In this document: positions 36,038-48,491 of the stretch, one piece after another | Position numbering within the stretch: the first letter of the stretch is position 1 | Layout of the letters: the number at the start of each line of letters is the position of its first letter | NCBI GenBank assembly: GCA_905183005.1 | Contig: CAJJDO010000108.1 | Coordinates: 303,924-367,923, forward strand | Length of the DNA: 64,000 nt | Origin: Paramecium pentaurelia | Lineage: Eukaryota > Ciliophora > Oligohymenophorea > Peniculida > Parameciidae | Reading direction: 5' to 3' | Position numbers and translations under genes: made by a program | Notes under the pieces: generated by a model | What the model saw: only the letters and a program-made list of their open reading frames with translations | Databases searched by the model: none | What the model was told of the DNA's origin: nothing

Positions 36038-39000
36038 TCAACCGGTTTCAAAATAATAATTAAAATATTTTAGAAACTTCCAGTGATAAGTTGTTTTTAT
36101 TATTATTTTTTCATCATTTACAGGATGATGTATATGTTTACCAGACATTTACCCATCCTTATACTCTCCTATACTAAAAGTTATTTTATTTTCATCATAG
36201 TGATAATAAAAAGTTTTCGATATTCCATTCAACTAATTATTTTAAAATTTTCCCTCAACTTTAAATACTTGTCCTGTTTCAAGCATCTCTTTATCCTTTT
36301 CTAATATTTCTTTAGTACCTAGCCCATTGAATTTAATTTCTCCTTGTTCATCTAATTAATATTCTCCAAAATATTTGAAATTTTTTTTGTGATCAATTAA
36401 TCTTACTTTTGATTTGTACTCTTCAAATCTATATTCTTTTATTAAATTAAAGTTCGTAATAACCTTTGGTTCAAAATTTCTCTTTTATTCTTTAACTTCT
36501 AGATACTTACAATAATATAAATCATTTTAGAGGAAAAATTTATGAATAATAAATTAGAACGTATTTTTTTCTTACTTAATTTATTTAAATTCAATTTATT
36601 ATTATTCCTGATTTGGAATATTCAAAATCATATTATTTAAATCCACTTATTAAACTAAAAATTTATCAGATTACAATCTAAATGTAATTTAATTGATATA
36701 CTCATATAAAAATTAATTACCGTATTTTATTTTAATTGGATTATTAAATTTAAAATCTTTTTATTATTTATTATTTACTTCATCATAAAATTCCTTTAAT
36801 TCTTATTTTAAATTATAATAATCTAATAATTTCTTTGCTTCTTAAGATTAGTCTTGATTTTAAATATTATCAAACTCATTAATTTTTTAATCTAAATAAA
36901 CTAGACAAATGAACTATTCATCTGATGATAAATCTTTAAAATTCTCCTTATTAAAATTATTTTTATCAATCTTATCATAATTTTCCATAATTTTTTCTAT
37001 TGCTTATTTTAAGTCTTTTTCGAATTAATCTTATTGTTTTTAGATTTGATTTAATAATTTCTAAAGTTCTTAATAAGTAAAATAATATAGAAATTATTAA
37101 TCAAACTCTAAAATTTTATGTTCAAAGTACTCTTAAACTATATTCTAGTTTTCCTTATCAATTAAATATTAGTACCTTTAATTTATAAGATTATTAAATT
37201 TAAAATTTTATTATTTCTTATTTATTTAAATATAAAATTCCTTTAATTCTTATTTTAAATTATAATAATCTAATAATAATTTCTTTGCTTCTTAAGATTA
37301 GTCTTGATTTTAAATATTATCAAACTCATTAATTTTTTAATCTAAATAAACTAGACAAATGAACTATTCATCTGATGATAAATCTTTAAAATTCTCCTTA
37401 TTAAAATTATTTTTATCAATCTTATCATAATTTTCCATAATTTTTTCTATTGCTTATTTTAAGTCTTTTTCGAATTAATCTTATTGTTTTTAGATTTGAT
37501 TTAATAATTTCTAAAGTTCTTAATAAGTAAAATAATATAGAAATTATTAATCAAACTCTAAAATTTTATGTTCAAAGTACTCTTAAACTATATTCTAGTT
37601 TTCCTTATCAATTAAATATTAGTACCTTTAATTTATAAGATTATTAAATTTAAAATTTTATTATTTCTTATTTATTTAAATATAAAATTCCTTTAATTCT
37701 TATTTTAAATTATAATAATCTAATAATAATTTCTTTGCTTCTTAAGATTAGTCTTGATTTTAAATATTATCAAACTCATTAATTTTTTAATCTAAATAAA
37801 CTAGACAAATNATTAAATTTAAAATCTTTTTATTATTTATTATTTACTTCATCATAAAATTCCTTTAATTCATATTTTAAATTATAATAATCTAATAATC
37901 TGTCTACTTCTTAAGATTGGTCTTGATTTTTATCACAATCAAATTCATCAATTTTTTGATCTAAATAAACTAAACAAATGAACTTCTCTTCTAATTCTAA
38001 TTATTTAAAATTCTCCTTATTAAATTCATTTTTATCAATCATATCATAAAATTTTTAAATTTTTTCTATTTTTAATTTTAAATCTTTTTAGAATTTATTT
38101 TATGGATTTTAGAATTGATTGAGTATTTTCTTAATTTCTTTATACGTAAAATAATATAGAAGTTATTAATCAAATTCTAAAATTTTATGTTTAAAGTACT
38201 CTTAAACTAAATTCTATTTTTCCTCATCAATTAAATATTAGAACCTTTACTTTTTAAGATTATTAAAATTAAAATCTTTTTATTATTTATCATTTATTTC
38301 AACATAAAATTCCTTTAATTCTTATTTTAAAGTATAATAATCTAATAATTTCTTTACTTCTTAATATTGGTCTTGATTTTAATTAATATCAAATTCATCA
38401 ATTTTTTGATCTAAATAAACTAAACAAATGAACTATTCTTCTAATTCTAATTATTTAAAATTCTCCTTATTAAATTCATTTTTATCAATCTTATCATAAA
38501 GTTTTTAAATTTTTTCTATTTCTTATTTTAAATCTTTTTAGAATTTATTTTATGGATTTTAGAATTGATTGAGTATATTCTTAATTTCTTTATAAGTAAA
38601 ATAATATAGTAATTACTAAACAAATTCTAAAATTTCCTTTTCAATTTATTCATCAGCTAATTGCTTATTATTATTCTTAATATTTATTAACTTTTCTTTA
38701 TTAATTTTATATTGTTAGATCTTCAATTTTATCTTTATAGAATTAAATTTAAAATCTTTTTATTATTTATTATTTACTTCATCATAAAATTCTTTTAATT
38801 TATATTTTAAAGTATAATAATCTAATAATTTCTTTACTTCTTAATATTGGTCTTGATTTTAATTAATATCAAATTCATCAATTTTTTGATCTAAATAAAC
38901 TAAACAAATGAACTATTCTTCTAATTCTAATTATTTAAAATTCTCCTTATTAAATTCATTTTTATCAATCTTATCATAAAGTTTTTAAATTTTTTCTATT

Positions 39001-40007
39001 GCTTATTTTAAGTCTTATTCGAATTAATATTATTGATTTGAGATTTGATTTAATAATTTCTAAAGTTCTTAATAAGTAAAATAATATAGAAATTATTAAT
39101 CAAATTCTAAAATTTTATGTTTAAAGTACTCTTAAATTAATATCTAATTATAAATATTTATTAAATTTCTATCAATTTAAAAAAAATTATCTGATTAAAT
39201 TTTTTGAGAATTTTACTTTTAAACATTACCTACACTAAATCTATCTATTAGTATTTTTTATATTATCAAAAGAACATTATATTACACATTTGTATTTTTA
39301 CCTATCATCCATCCTAGCTACTGATTTCTAATTGGTTTTTTCGACAAATCTAAAGAATTCTTTAATAAATAATAGTCGGCCAAATCAAAAGGATAAAATA
39401 TTTCAAACATCAAAACTGTTAATACATGTTAATCATTATCTTAAATATCCTCTTAAGTTCTTTATTCTAATTTTTCCATTAATTCTTCATTCTTTAAATA
39501 ATAATTATTCAAAATTTCTAAAAGTTTTTAACTTTAATATGGATAAATCTATCGTTACTAATCTTGATTAAGCGTTCTTACAAAATTTTTTTGATCCATA
39601 AAAATATTTGATTTATCTTTTCCTTATAGATATCCAAAATCTGTGAGATATAATTTATTGTTATAAAGAATCAAATTATTTTTTTTAATATTATTATGTA
39701 TGATCTTTTTCTTTTTTAAAAACTCTGCTAATTCAAGCAGTTAATCAAAAATATTAAGTTTTTCTTCTAAAGTCTTAAGCTATACTTAAGATAAGGATTT
39801 AGCTTCTTAACTGATATTTTATGTGATCTCTTTGAAATTGTAATTAATTATAAATTTATTCTACTTTTCATCATATTTATAATTATCTATTCTGAAAATG
39901 TATTTACAATTCTCTTCATCCTAACACAAATTTATTTATTCATCCAATAATTTTTCATAATTTTTTTTATCTTTATCATCAATTTTTTCTTGAAAGTCAT
40001 TTTTCAT
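36038..40007 (-). CDS. Second copy of the pseudokinase/tandem-repeat/MORN gene, interrupted by an N
   Basis: Inverted homologue of 198-4559. Start ATG at 40007 (MKNDFQEKIDD), stop TGA at 36038. The 5' part keeps the kinase-like HNNIKKNN/DFGY segment and the 3' part keeps the MORN-like end. The total length is not a multiple of three because of the join at 37811, where one repeat unit stops short and another begins. Two ~440-bp blocks before it (~36750-37190 and 37195-37680) are almost identical, which suggests collapsed or mis-joined repeats. In coding terms it is probably intact but mis-assembled. Confidence 0.65.
37811..37811. other. Second ambiguous base (N), inside the repeat array
   Basis: The N joins the interior of one repeat unit to the end of another, breaking the reading frame of the copy on the minus strand. 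It is best read as an assembly gap in near-identical tandem repeats. Confidence 0.8.
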
Positions 40008-40204
40008 TTTTAATAATTTAATAATTAATAGAAATAAATGTATATGAATCTGATTAATGAATTATATTAAAGATATTGAATGAGATTATTAATGAAATTA
40101 AAATAATTTAACAACTTTTAGAGATAAAGTCTTTCAAATTTATTTAGTATTTATTATTATTATTATATAATACATTCCAATAATTCTGATTATCAATATA
40201 TGTA

Positions 40205-40500
40205 TATTTTATATAAATGACATGAACCTCTCCTATTTAAAATAATTAATATATATGACATACAACCTTTATAAAAGTTAGAGGCATTATATTTAGGTGA
40301 ATTTATATCATGAGAAATTTCAAAGACTTAAATATTATGGATTTGAAAATTGGACCATTTATCTTAGAGAAAAAGAAACTAGTATTTTTATGAATAGATT
40401 GCCTAAAAAGGTTTGAGGATTTGAGATAAATGAAATTTATGATAAAATGAGATTACTTATACAAGTACTAAAATTTGATTATTATTATGCATATATAAAA
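40205..40500. other. Spacer beyond the right arm
   Basis: About 300 bp between the end of the inverted match and the stop of the YIPF6-like gene. Short open stretches exist on the + strand (for example NFKDLNIMDLKIGPF from ~40317) but there is no supported gene. Confidence 0.45.
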
Positions 40501-41194
40501 TCATACTATCAAAGAAAACCAGGACAAAAACAAGTAAAATAAAAATACAGGATAAACTGCCAATTTCTTCTTATGGGGTGGTACCAATGATGCCATAAAA
40601 CCAACAGATGCTATGATTAGATTAAATTAGAATTTATACAATAGGCAGACCAAGCAAAGCAAATAATCACTGGGATTAATTTGACTACAAATGGTAAATA
40701 GGATCCAACAAATGCAATAATTATTGCTTCAATATTGATTGGAAATACACAATAACCCAATAAACAAACAGATTAGAAAAAGGATCTAAAAAATAAACGA
40801 ATTTAAATTACACTTTTCCTCCAAGTAATTATGCATTTAGAGTAACAACAAATGCACCAACCCAAATAAGAACAAAAATGATTGCAAAAACATCAGATTT
40901 TGAACTATTAGTTGTTGAATCAGCCTTGAAACTCAAAGTCCTTTAATATAAATAGTAATATACATAGCCAATGCTAAACAAAAAATTAAAGGTCCCCATA
41001 AATCCCCTATAAAATATAAAAATAGAGTTTACAATTTCGTAATTCTTTTCCATTGTCCTCTTATTCTTTAGGAATTAATACATATTTCAATTTATATGCT
41101 ATCATTTTTAAATCTCTCATCTAAATAACATATTTTCTTATACAATAGTCTCTGATACACTTTCTTCTAGATCAAGTGTTTTTAAATCTTCCAT
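40501..41194 (-). CDS. Yip1-domain membrane protein (YIPF6-like)
   Basis: A 188-residue, five-TM Golgi/ER membrane protein. Five introns (41121-41143, 41007-41032, 40941-40963, 40786-40811, 40611-40639) restore an exact frame. Hallmarks are LRNWDLWGPLIFCLALAM, VLIWVGAFVVTLNAQLLGG, SFFQSVCLLGYCVFPINIEA and the end LAVYPVFLFYLFLSW. This matches the YIPF6 branch closely. The N-terminal ~60 residues are cytosolic. Yip1 proteins act in vesicle formation and Rab recruitment; the role here is inferred from the family. Confidence 0.92.
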
Positions 41195-41381
41195 TTATGA
41201 ATAATTTTAAGGATTTTTTTAGTTTGTATAATCCATAGAATGTTAATAAATATATTAATTATTTCTGTGAAAATCTATCCAAATATTTTTTAAATAAAAT
41301 ACACAATACATAAAACAGTCTTCAAAGTTTTAGATTATGCTATAAATATTATAATATAGTTTTTAAATCATGAGATTAATA

Positions 41382-43354
41382 TCATCCACAACAACCTTTT
41401 TTCTTTTTTGTTTACAATGACTAATACTAAATAGAAACATCATACAGTAATGATTTTTTTAAGACCTTATATTTCTTCATTTTTTTGGGCAATCATATTT
41501 TATAACTCATCTACATCTTTAATATTATCTCTATATATATAAATTTGATATATTGAAATACCTAATTGTTTTGTTTTCAGTTTATAATTTACTAAGTTAA
41601 TCTGATAATTATTTTTTTTATGCTTCCAATTATACTTTGTCTTAATCTAATTTCTTTATTTTTGTTTCATGTTATGCAATATTTTATTCTAATATTTTTA
41701 TATTATCCAACAATTATTTTTCCTTGACTTATTATACTGCTTTCTCTTCTTCTGCTTAATTTTTATTTTTACTATACTTTTGTCTAATATTTTATAAAAT
41801 TATATTTACACAACAGAATTAACTAATTACTTAACAATTATTGGATGATGATTCTATAAAAAATGTATTAAAGTATTAGCCTTTTCAGTACCAGCAGATT
41901 TTTTATCATAAGCAGTTAAAAATCTAAAATATATCAATTTATATAATTACTCATTGAAATGTTAAAAGAAAACTTCTAAATTATCAATTGTAAATGTTTC
42001 TTGATTCAAATTCTCCTTTAATTTTTAAGATACTTCAGCAATAACTTCTTCATTTTTTCTAATGACATAATCTATATCAAATACGTATTATTCATATCAT
42101 CATTCAATCTTATTGCTAAATTTTCTTTTTCAGTCATAAAATCTAATAACTTTTTCTTATATTCTTCAAAATGATTATTCTTCTCCCTTATACCTGCTAT
42201 ATAATGAAATGTTTAAAATGATTCATCTCTAATCTTTTTTAAGATTTAAAATATCTCTTCAAAAGATTTAGCCTCATCAGAACCAAAATATTTCTTTAAA
42301 TTAGTTTCATATAATTATTTTGCTTAAACTAAACCCTATTGACATTCAGTTTCTACAACATGTTCCCAAGCTGTCGATATGATTGGAACCTTTCCCTTAT
42401 TAAAATTAGTTATGAAAGTTTCAATCATTTTACAAAACATTCTTCCATTTAAATTGACTCCATTCAATTATTTAGGGGATGTATTTTTCAATAAATATTC
42501 CCTAAGTTAAATTACTTATTATTAAAATTCCTCTCTTAATTGATTATTTGGTAATTAATTTACTTTTTATAATTCATTTTCATTAATCACAGGTCTAACC
42601 AATTAAAAACAATTCCTATCTTTAAAACATGTTAACAATGTTTTTCTAACTTTTTTTGAATTCTCACTTTAATATTAACGATCATCATGCAAGGCTAATT
42701 CTAAATATTCTTTAGGTGTAATCTTTCTATTTTAACCATCTTTCATTTCAAGTACAAAATCTCTTAATAACCATATAAATTTAGGTGTATAATAACCTAA
42801 TATATTTTCATTATTGCTATTATCATGATCTTAAACTTATATATTCTTAGATAATAATGTAGTTAAATGAAGTTAAATAATAGATTACTCATCAATACAT
42901 CCAATTGAATTGAACATAAAAGTACTACTCATTAAAATAGCTAATGCAAATATTTTAGCATCATGAGTTTATGATTTTACTCCTGATTCACTACCTTCTG
43001 TATCTAAAAAATATATTTAAAGATTGCTTTGTTTATTAATTAAAGGTTTTGTATATAACCAGATTCCTTGAGTACAAGAATTTGTTGCTGGACTAACTGA
43101 AAACTAGATCTATTAGCATAAAATGTGATTACTCCTTCATTCTATACATCAATAAGTTTGTTCAAGAGAAAACTCTTTCCTGTTCTGTATTTACCACATA
43201 CAACAACAAATGCTATATTTCCTCTTAATTAACTCAAAAATTAAGCTGCTTCACTATTTAATTCAAATTTATTATTTTATGACACAAAGGTAATCAATTA
43301 GATTGCTTTATAATCATTAATTTATTCTAATTTGATTTGATCAAGATCAATCAT
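41382..43354 (-). CDS. Guanylate-binding-protein-like (dynamin superfamily) GTPase
   Basis: The start is ATG 43354 (MIDLDQIKLEQINDYKAI). The GTPase domain shows GKYRTGKSFLLNKL (P-loop), SPATNSCTQGIW (switch I region) and YFLDTEG (switch II), all typical of GBPs. A long helical C-terminal half follows (NLNGRMFCKMIETFITNFNKGKVPIISTAWE type sequence, then coiled coil). It ends in a lysine-rich tail KKKKGCCG before TGA 41382. The two terminal cysteines could be lipid-modified to hold it on membranes (inference). Introns are present near 43100 and 42075. Protist GBPs are of unknown function; animal ones act in immunity and membrane remodelling. Confidence 0.88.
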
Positions 43355-43516
43355 CTTTTTTGATTTAAAAATAATAATAATAATAATTTAATATATATAT
43401 ATATATACATAATTAGAGTTCATATAAAAAACCTTTAATCCAATTATATTCTATCTTCCTATCTTTCTCATACTTTTTTCTTATATTAATAATTTCTAAT
43501 TAATCGTTAAATTTGA

Positions 43517-45399
43517 ATGGAAAATAATGAATTAGATGACTACATTTAGCTTAAGAAAAATGTAATATCATTATACAAATATATTAGTATGCTTTGAGAG
43601 AGAATGAATGGAAAAAGGATAAGGCATTGTATGAATAAAAAATACAATTGTTAGAAATTCAATTAGAAGATTATAAAACTAGGGAAATGAATTAAAAGAA
43701 ATTGAATGATACTATTACTTAAGCTATAGATATTTCAGGAAAATCATAAGTATAATTATATTCCTAAATTATTAAGCAAAAAAGCTATACAGAATTTCAA
43801 AAATCTATTGAAGTCTCAATGGCAAATAATAAAAAGCATTAAGATAGTATATCAAAATTAGAAGAAAAAGTAAATTAAAATCATAAGTTTTAGCTAAGAT
43901 GTATGAATGAATAGTTAAATGAAAAAGAAATTTAAATTAAAGATCTTGAACTTTAGCAACAAAAATAATAAATTACTTATGATCACAAGATTTAGAGTTT
44001 AGAATCTGAGAAATAATATTTAAACTAAGAAATTTCTAAATACAAAGATTAAATATAAAAAAATGAAGAAAATTCAAAGTCAAAAGAATAAGTATTAAAA
44101 TTATAGTGTGAATAAGAAATTCAAAAAATCAAAGATAACTTTTTTAAAGACATGCAAGAAAAATAATCAGATTATGATTAAAGATATCAATAATTAGCAT
44201 AATTATATGAAAAAGAAAAAGAACAATTACAATAAAGATTAATTCGAAGTCAAAATACTATTAAAAAATATTAAACTCATATTGAATCTAATTAAGAAAT
44301 ATAACAAATGTAATAAAAGTATGATGAATAAATTGCTGCTTTAAAATAAGAAATGCATGAACAGTAAGTTCAATTTCAATATGAAAAGAAAATGCTAAAT
44401 AAATAAATAGATGACCAAAAAATGTAAATTTCAATTTCATCTATATTTTAGAAATACTAATAATTACGATAGTACTTCAAAGAAAAAAAGCTTAGATATG
44501 ATTAAAATTAGAAATTCTGTTGTTTCATAAGAAAGTCCTGTTTAATGCAAAAGTTTTCATATATCCTAACCAGATTTTAAATAAGTGCTTTAATAACCTA
44601 AGAATTCAATAACTTCTATTTAAAAATAATTGATGTAACCTCCAAAAAACAATTAATCATTTGAAAAAGTCAAAGCTAACAACCATGATACTCTACCTAT
44701 GCCTATTGAAGATTTTAATTTAATGATGAGTAAAAAAGCCAAATCATAATCAACAAATTCTCTTCCTTCAAATAATTTAAATCTTAATTCTTATCTTCAG
44801 GATGCAAGTATTATGAAAGAAGAAACTGAAACTGGAGATGAATTTATAAGATTTAAGTTATCTAATCAATAAACAACCAGATTTAATAATGAAGTTGATC
44901 AAAGAAGATCTTATTCTCAATAAGGCAATAAAGTACATAGTATTACTTCAGCAACCAATTTAAGTAAAATGTTAGGATAGACAGATCAAAGTTATTAAAA
45001 TTAAACTACTTCTATTTCTACTTAATAAAAAACTCATAATACTTCTTTTTCACATTTTAAGGTTCCTTCCTTTACTTAAGGTTAGTTAAACAATCTAAAA
45101 TATAGTTTATATTAGCAATAACCTTAAACAACTTTGAGAATGAATGATAATCATATTAATTACATTTAGTAAATTAAGGCAAGATATATGAATTAAGATG
45201 AATCAAATTAGAATGATTCTACTTCGTTTAAATATGTAAATCAAATTGGTATTAATAGAATAAAGAGAACTAGTAGCCATCAAAAAGTGTACATATAAAT
45301 AATGAGATTAAGTTTTTGATTGGTAAACTACTTCAAGCAAAAGGAAAATTGACAACTGAATTAGAAAATACTCAAAAATCTTGTAGATATAAGACTTGA
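43517..45399 (+). CDS. Long coiled-coil protein with Ser/Gln/Asn-rich C-terminus
   Basis: The start is ATG 43517, with a 26-nt intron at 43562-43587. After a short head the conserved-looking segment YALRENEWKKDKALYEQKI begins a ~280-residue coiled coil. The second half (from ~44500) is low complexity, rich in Gln, Asn, Ser and Thr, and ends at TGA 45397. Additional small introns are likely near 44440-44520. Such proteins are often associated with basal bodies or cell cortex, but no domain proves it. Confidence 0.7.
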
Positions 45400-45519
45400 A
45401 TTTTTATATTCAATAAATTTTTGGACGAATTATATACATTTTATCTCTTTATCAATTAAAATTAATCAAAATATTAATCATTAAAATAATAATAATATAA
45501 TATTAATTTCTTAAAGGAA

Positions 45520-45940
45520 TTTACATTTCTATTCTGGTACCAGAATTTTAAATTAATTAGATTTTACAATATTCAATAAATTATTAACGAAATCCTATTA
45601 AAATAAATATAAATTAGATTATCAATCTGTGTTAATAGCACTTAATTATTAACATGAAAAAATAATAAATGATACTCAAGCTTTATCAGAAACAGACAAG
45701 ATTAATCATAAAAAATTAATGAAAAAATTATAAGCAAATCAATGATGAAAATATAAGAATAAGATTGCATTTAAAGTATTTCGATAAATAAATTAAGATT
45801 GTTGCAAGCAAAGACTAGAGACTTAATCTAATTATAATTACCTTCATTAATACATCAATTTCTTCTAAAATAATTCTTAAATCAAAGGAACTATACTTTA
45901 CTTTAATTATAAAAGAAGCATAATGATATTTTAATTTCTA
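45520..45940 (+). pseudogene. Two overlapping open stretches, possibly a broken small gene
   Basis: A stretch from about 45520 to 45744 lacks a start but reads like protein (YKLDYQSVLIALNYQHEK ... KKLMKKLQANQ). Directly after it, in another frame, ATG 45742 opens a 65-residue frame (MMKIQEQDCIQSISINKLR) to a TGA near 45938. Either an intron I cannot place joins them, or this is a frameshifted remnant. Nothing recognisable. Confidence 0.3.
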
Positions 45941-46297
45941 ATTGATTTATATATTGGTATTTATTATCTTACAAGAAATTACATATTTTATTTCTTCACA
46001 ATGATTTATATATATCATTTTCAGTTAACATATTTGAGTATAGAATTAAATGTAATTTTCAAGATTATGCCAATGAAAAATAAAGTTTATAATTGAGTCT
46101 TTATCAAAAAATTTAGTTTTATAACATATTTTATTATCAATTGATTTATTCTTAATTTAATTAAAATAAAATAAAGAATTAAACATAATGAACAATCATT
46201 ATAAATAAACTTAAAATAATTTAAGATATATGAGATTAATAATAGACAAATAGATAATTTAAAAGAAGAAATAAAATTAGATAGTCTTTTTTATTAA
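45941..46297. other. AT-rich spacer
   Basis: About 350 bp with no supported gene before the convergent TFIIS-like coding region. Confidence 0.5.
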
Positions 46298-47017
46298 TCA
46301 TTTTAAATTTGTTATTTCAGATATAAGATTGAATTCTCCTTCTAACAATTTTTCCCTAAATTCTGAATCTCTATCAATCATTCTTACAATAGATTTTACT
46401 TTATCCATATATATCTATACAGAATGTTTATAGAGATCATAAATAGTTTATTCAATTTTTTTAGACCATTCTATTTGTTCATTTTTAGTTTGTAAATAAA
46501 AATATTTTGTTAATCCATCAATTGCTTTTTTTCTTTTGTCATCTTGTACATATTCACTTGAACTGTTTTGATTTTCTTTAAAGTTAGATTTTACATTTTT
46601 CTAATTCTTTATTTACACTATAGTAGTTTCTTATTTTTATTCATCATTTTTGAATTTTTTTTGAATTTATGGCTCATTATTTTTGGATTATATTTATTTT
46701 TATTGACTTTTTTAAACATCTTAATTGTCTTCATTATTTGTACTTAAATCATTAGAAATAATAACTTATTTCCATTATTTAACTAATTTACGACATATTT
46801 TAATTGCTTTGGCATACTTTTCATCATCTTCATCTGTATATTTCTTTTAACCAATTCTAACAAAACTTTTAGTGATTTAGCTTTCAATTATAGATTATAA
46901 TTCATATTGACTTTTATAAACTTAAGCAATCAATTAATAAGACTTTTAAATTGGAGCTGTAGAAAATTTCTTAAGTTCTTGTTTAATTTCAGACAATTAT
47001 TATGTATTTAATTTCAT
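46298..47017 (-). CDS. TFIIS-like protein: N-terminal LW domain and central domain, no zinc ribbon
   Basis: Single exon, 239 residues. The N-terminal helical bundle resembles the TFIIS LW domain (ITKSFVRIGQKKYT, AKAIKICRKLVKQWK). A Lys/Gln-rich linker leads to a segment like the TFIIS central domain, which in TFIIS contacts RNA polymerase II (YMDKVKSIVRMIDRD, REKLLEGEFNLISE). The protein stops there, so the C-terminal zinc ribbon with the DE acidic loop needed for transcript cleavage is absent. It could be a polymerase-binding regulator without cleavage activity. The family is assigned by pattern and was not searched. Confidence 0.72.
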
Positions 47018-47112
47018 TTATTTAAAATATTATTTGTACATCAATTATAATGAATATACAAAACCAAATTGCATTGAATATATTTGAAATATATATATAT
47101 ATAAACATAAAC

Positions 47113-48481
47113 TCATTTTTTTAATAACTTGATCATATGAGGTTAATATTATTCTAAAGACTCTTTAATAATACTTTGACTTCTTGGGTCTAATTTAATC
47201 ATATTCGCCTTGCTTATTAATGATCTCAAAATGAATTAATATTATTAATATTAAGGAGATTTTGTTTATTAGAGGGAATAAATCAAAATAGCTTAACTGA
47301 TATCCATTGCTTTAAACTCATTGCTTTTGGTTAAATGAAGTCCTAGTTTATTGTAAATATCTGTATCTGTAATTCCGAGTCTTTAAATATATATTAATTA
47401 GACATACTTATTCAAATTCCAAATCATTATACAAGCAAATTTTGAAGAAAAAGGTTGATTGGATTTTTCTTAATTTTTTAACATAATATAAGCCAACTTT
47501 TAAGCAAATTCTGGACTTTGTTTCAATTAACCTAAAGTTCTCAAAAGTAAAAGTAATTGGAGTATACCTTCATTGGAAAGATCTTGTTCAGCTAGATTTT
47601 GGATGACAAGTTTTTGATACTATATTAAATTTTAATATATACAGCATTGATTTATTTATTATCTTTGATATTGATAGTTGCTTATAAAAGTAAGATTAAT
47701 GATCTATTTGTGATTAAGTCTTTTTTATTAAAATTATTTATGGCTAATTTAAATGTATATATTAATAATGCACTCGCATCTAACTTAATATCTTGAATAG
47801 CCCAAATAATTAGAACCATATCTTTGAATTTAAATCTAAAGTCTCTAAGAACTCTTTTCTCTGATTATAAATCCTCCTCTAATTCTTATTCTAAAAAATC
47901 ATCATCTTCATCAGATTGATTGATTTCATTATCCTCTTGATTTTCTTATTTTTAATTTTCTTTAAGAGATTATATTTCATCAGGTTTCTCTGAAACTGGA
48001 ATAAGGGAATCTAAATTCTATTGTAATTGATCAATCAAATGAATCACTAATCTTGGCTTTTTTATACCATTTTTATGATAACCCCACAAAAGTATAGCAA
48101 TTTATTTAATTCTAATACATGTCAAGTCACTTCCATATTATTTGATTAATTATTTATTTCTTCCTATTTTAGCAACTTGCACATCTATCTAATAATAAGA
48201 TTAGATATTTTACAAAATCTCCATTTTTCTTACATAGGCACCTATTTGAAAACTTCTGTTAATTCATCATAAAATGCAGTATCATCATTCAGATCGAATC
48301 TCTTTCTAACTGGACTTGTATTCATATGTTTCAAAGCTTCAAGAAATAACAAAGGAGTAAAATGTTCCTAATTTTTATGATAGATTTAATAGATTTCTTT
48401 AGGACTACCACATGTTTTGATGAATCTGAGAATCTTCTTTTCAGATGAAAAACACTATAGAATCCTAGTTGATAAAATCAT
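47113..48481 (-). CDS. Helical-repeat protein, mitochondrial RAP/FASTK-like pattern
   Basis: The start is ATG 48481 (MILSTRILQCFSSEKKILRF), a basic N-terminus that could be a mitochondrial presequence. The body is made of repeated ~35-residue helical pairs (LEALKHMNTS, FKFKDMVLIIWAIQDIKL, LLLLRTLGQL, KFACIMIWNLNKY), like heptatricopeptide/FASTK-type RNA-binding proteins. No C-terminal RAP domain is recognised. An acidic linker (DEDDDFLEQELEED) lies in the middle. TGA is at 47113. Several small introns exist. Its start is only 10 bp from the divergent ATP synthase OSCP gene, so they probably share a promoter. Confidence 0.6.
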
Positions 48482-48491
48482 TAATTAAATA

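Larger units (their letters stand above)
34736..40204. repeat. Right arm of the large inverted duplication
   Basis: Reverse-complement match to 1-5861, carrying a RING-LON copy (+) and a pseudokinase/MORN copy (-). It differs from the left arm by scattered substitutions and by its internal repeat units. It contains a second N at 37811 and duplicated blocks at about 36750-37190 and 37195-37680. Confidence 0.9.

Noticed and set aside
39332..39571. Plus-strand frame
   Set aside because: Antisense shadow of the pseudokinase copy, whose long frame is on the minus strand.
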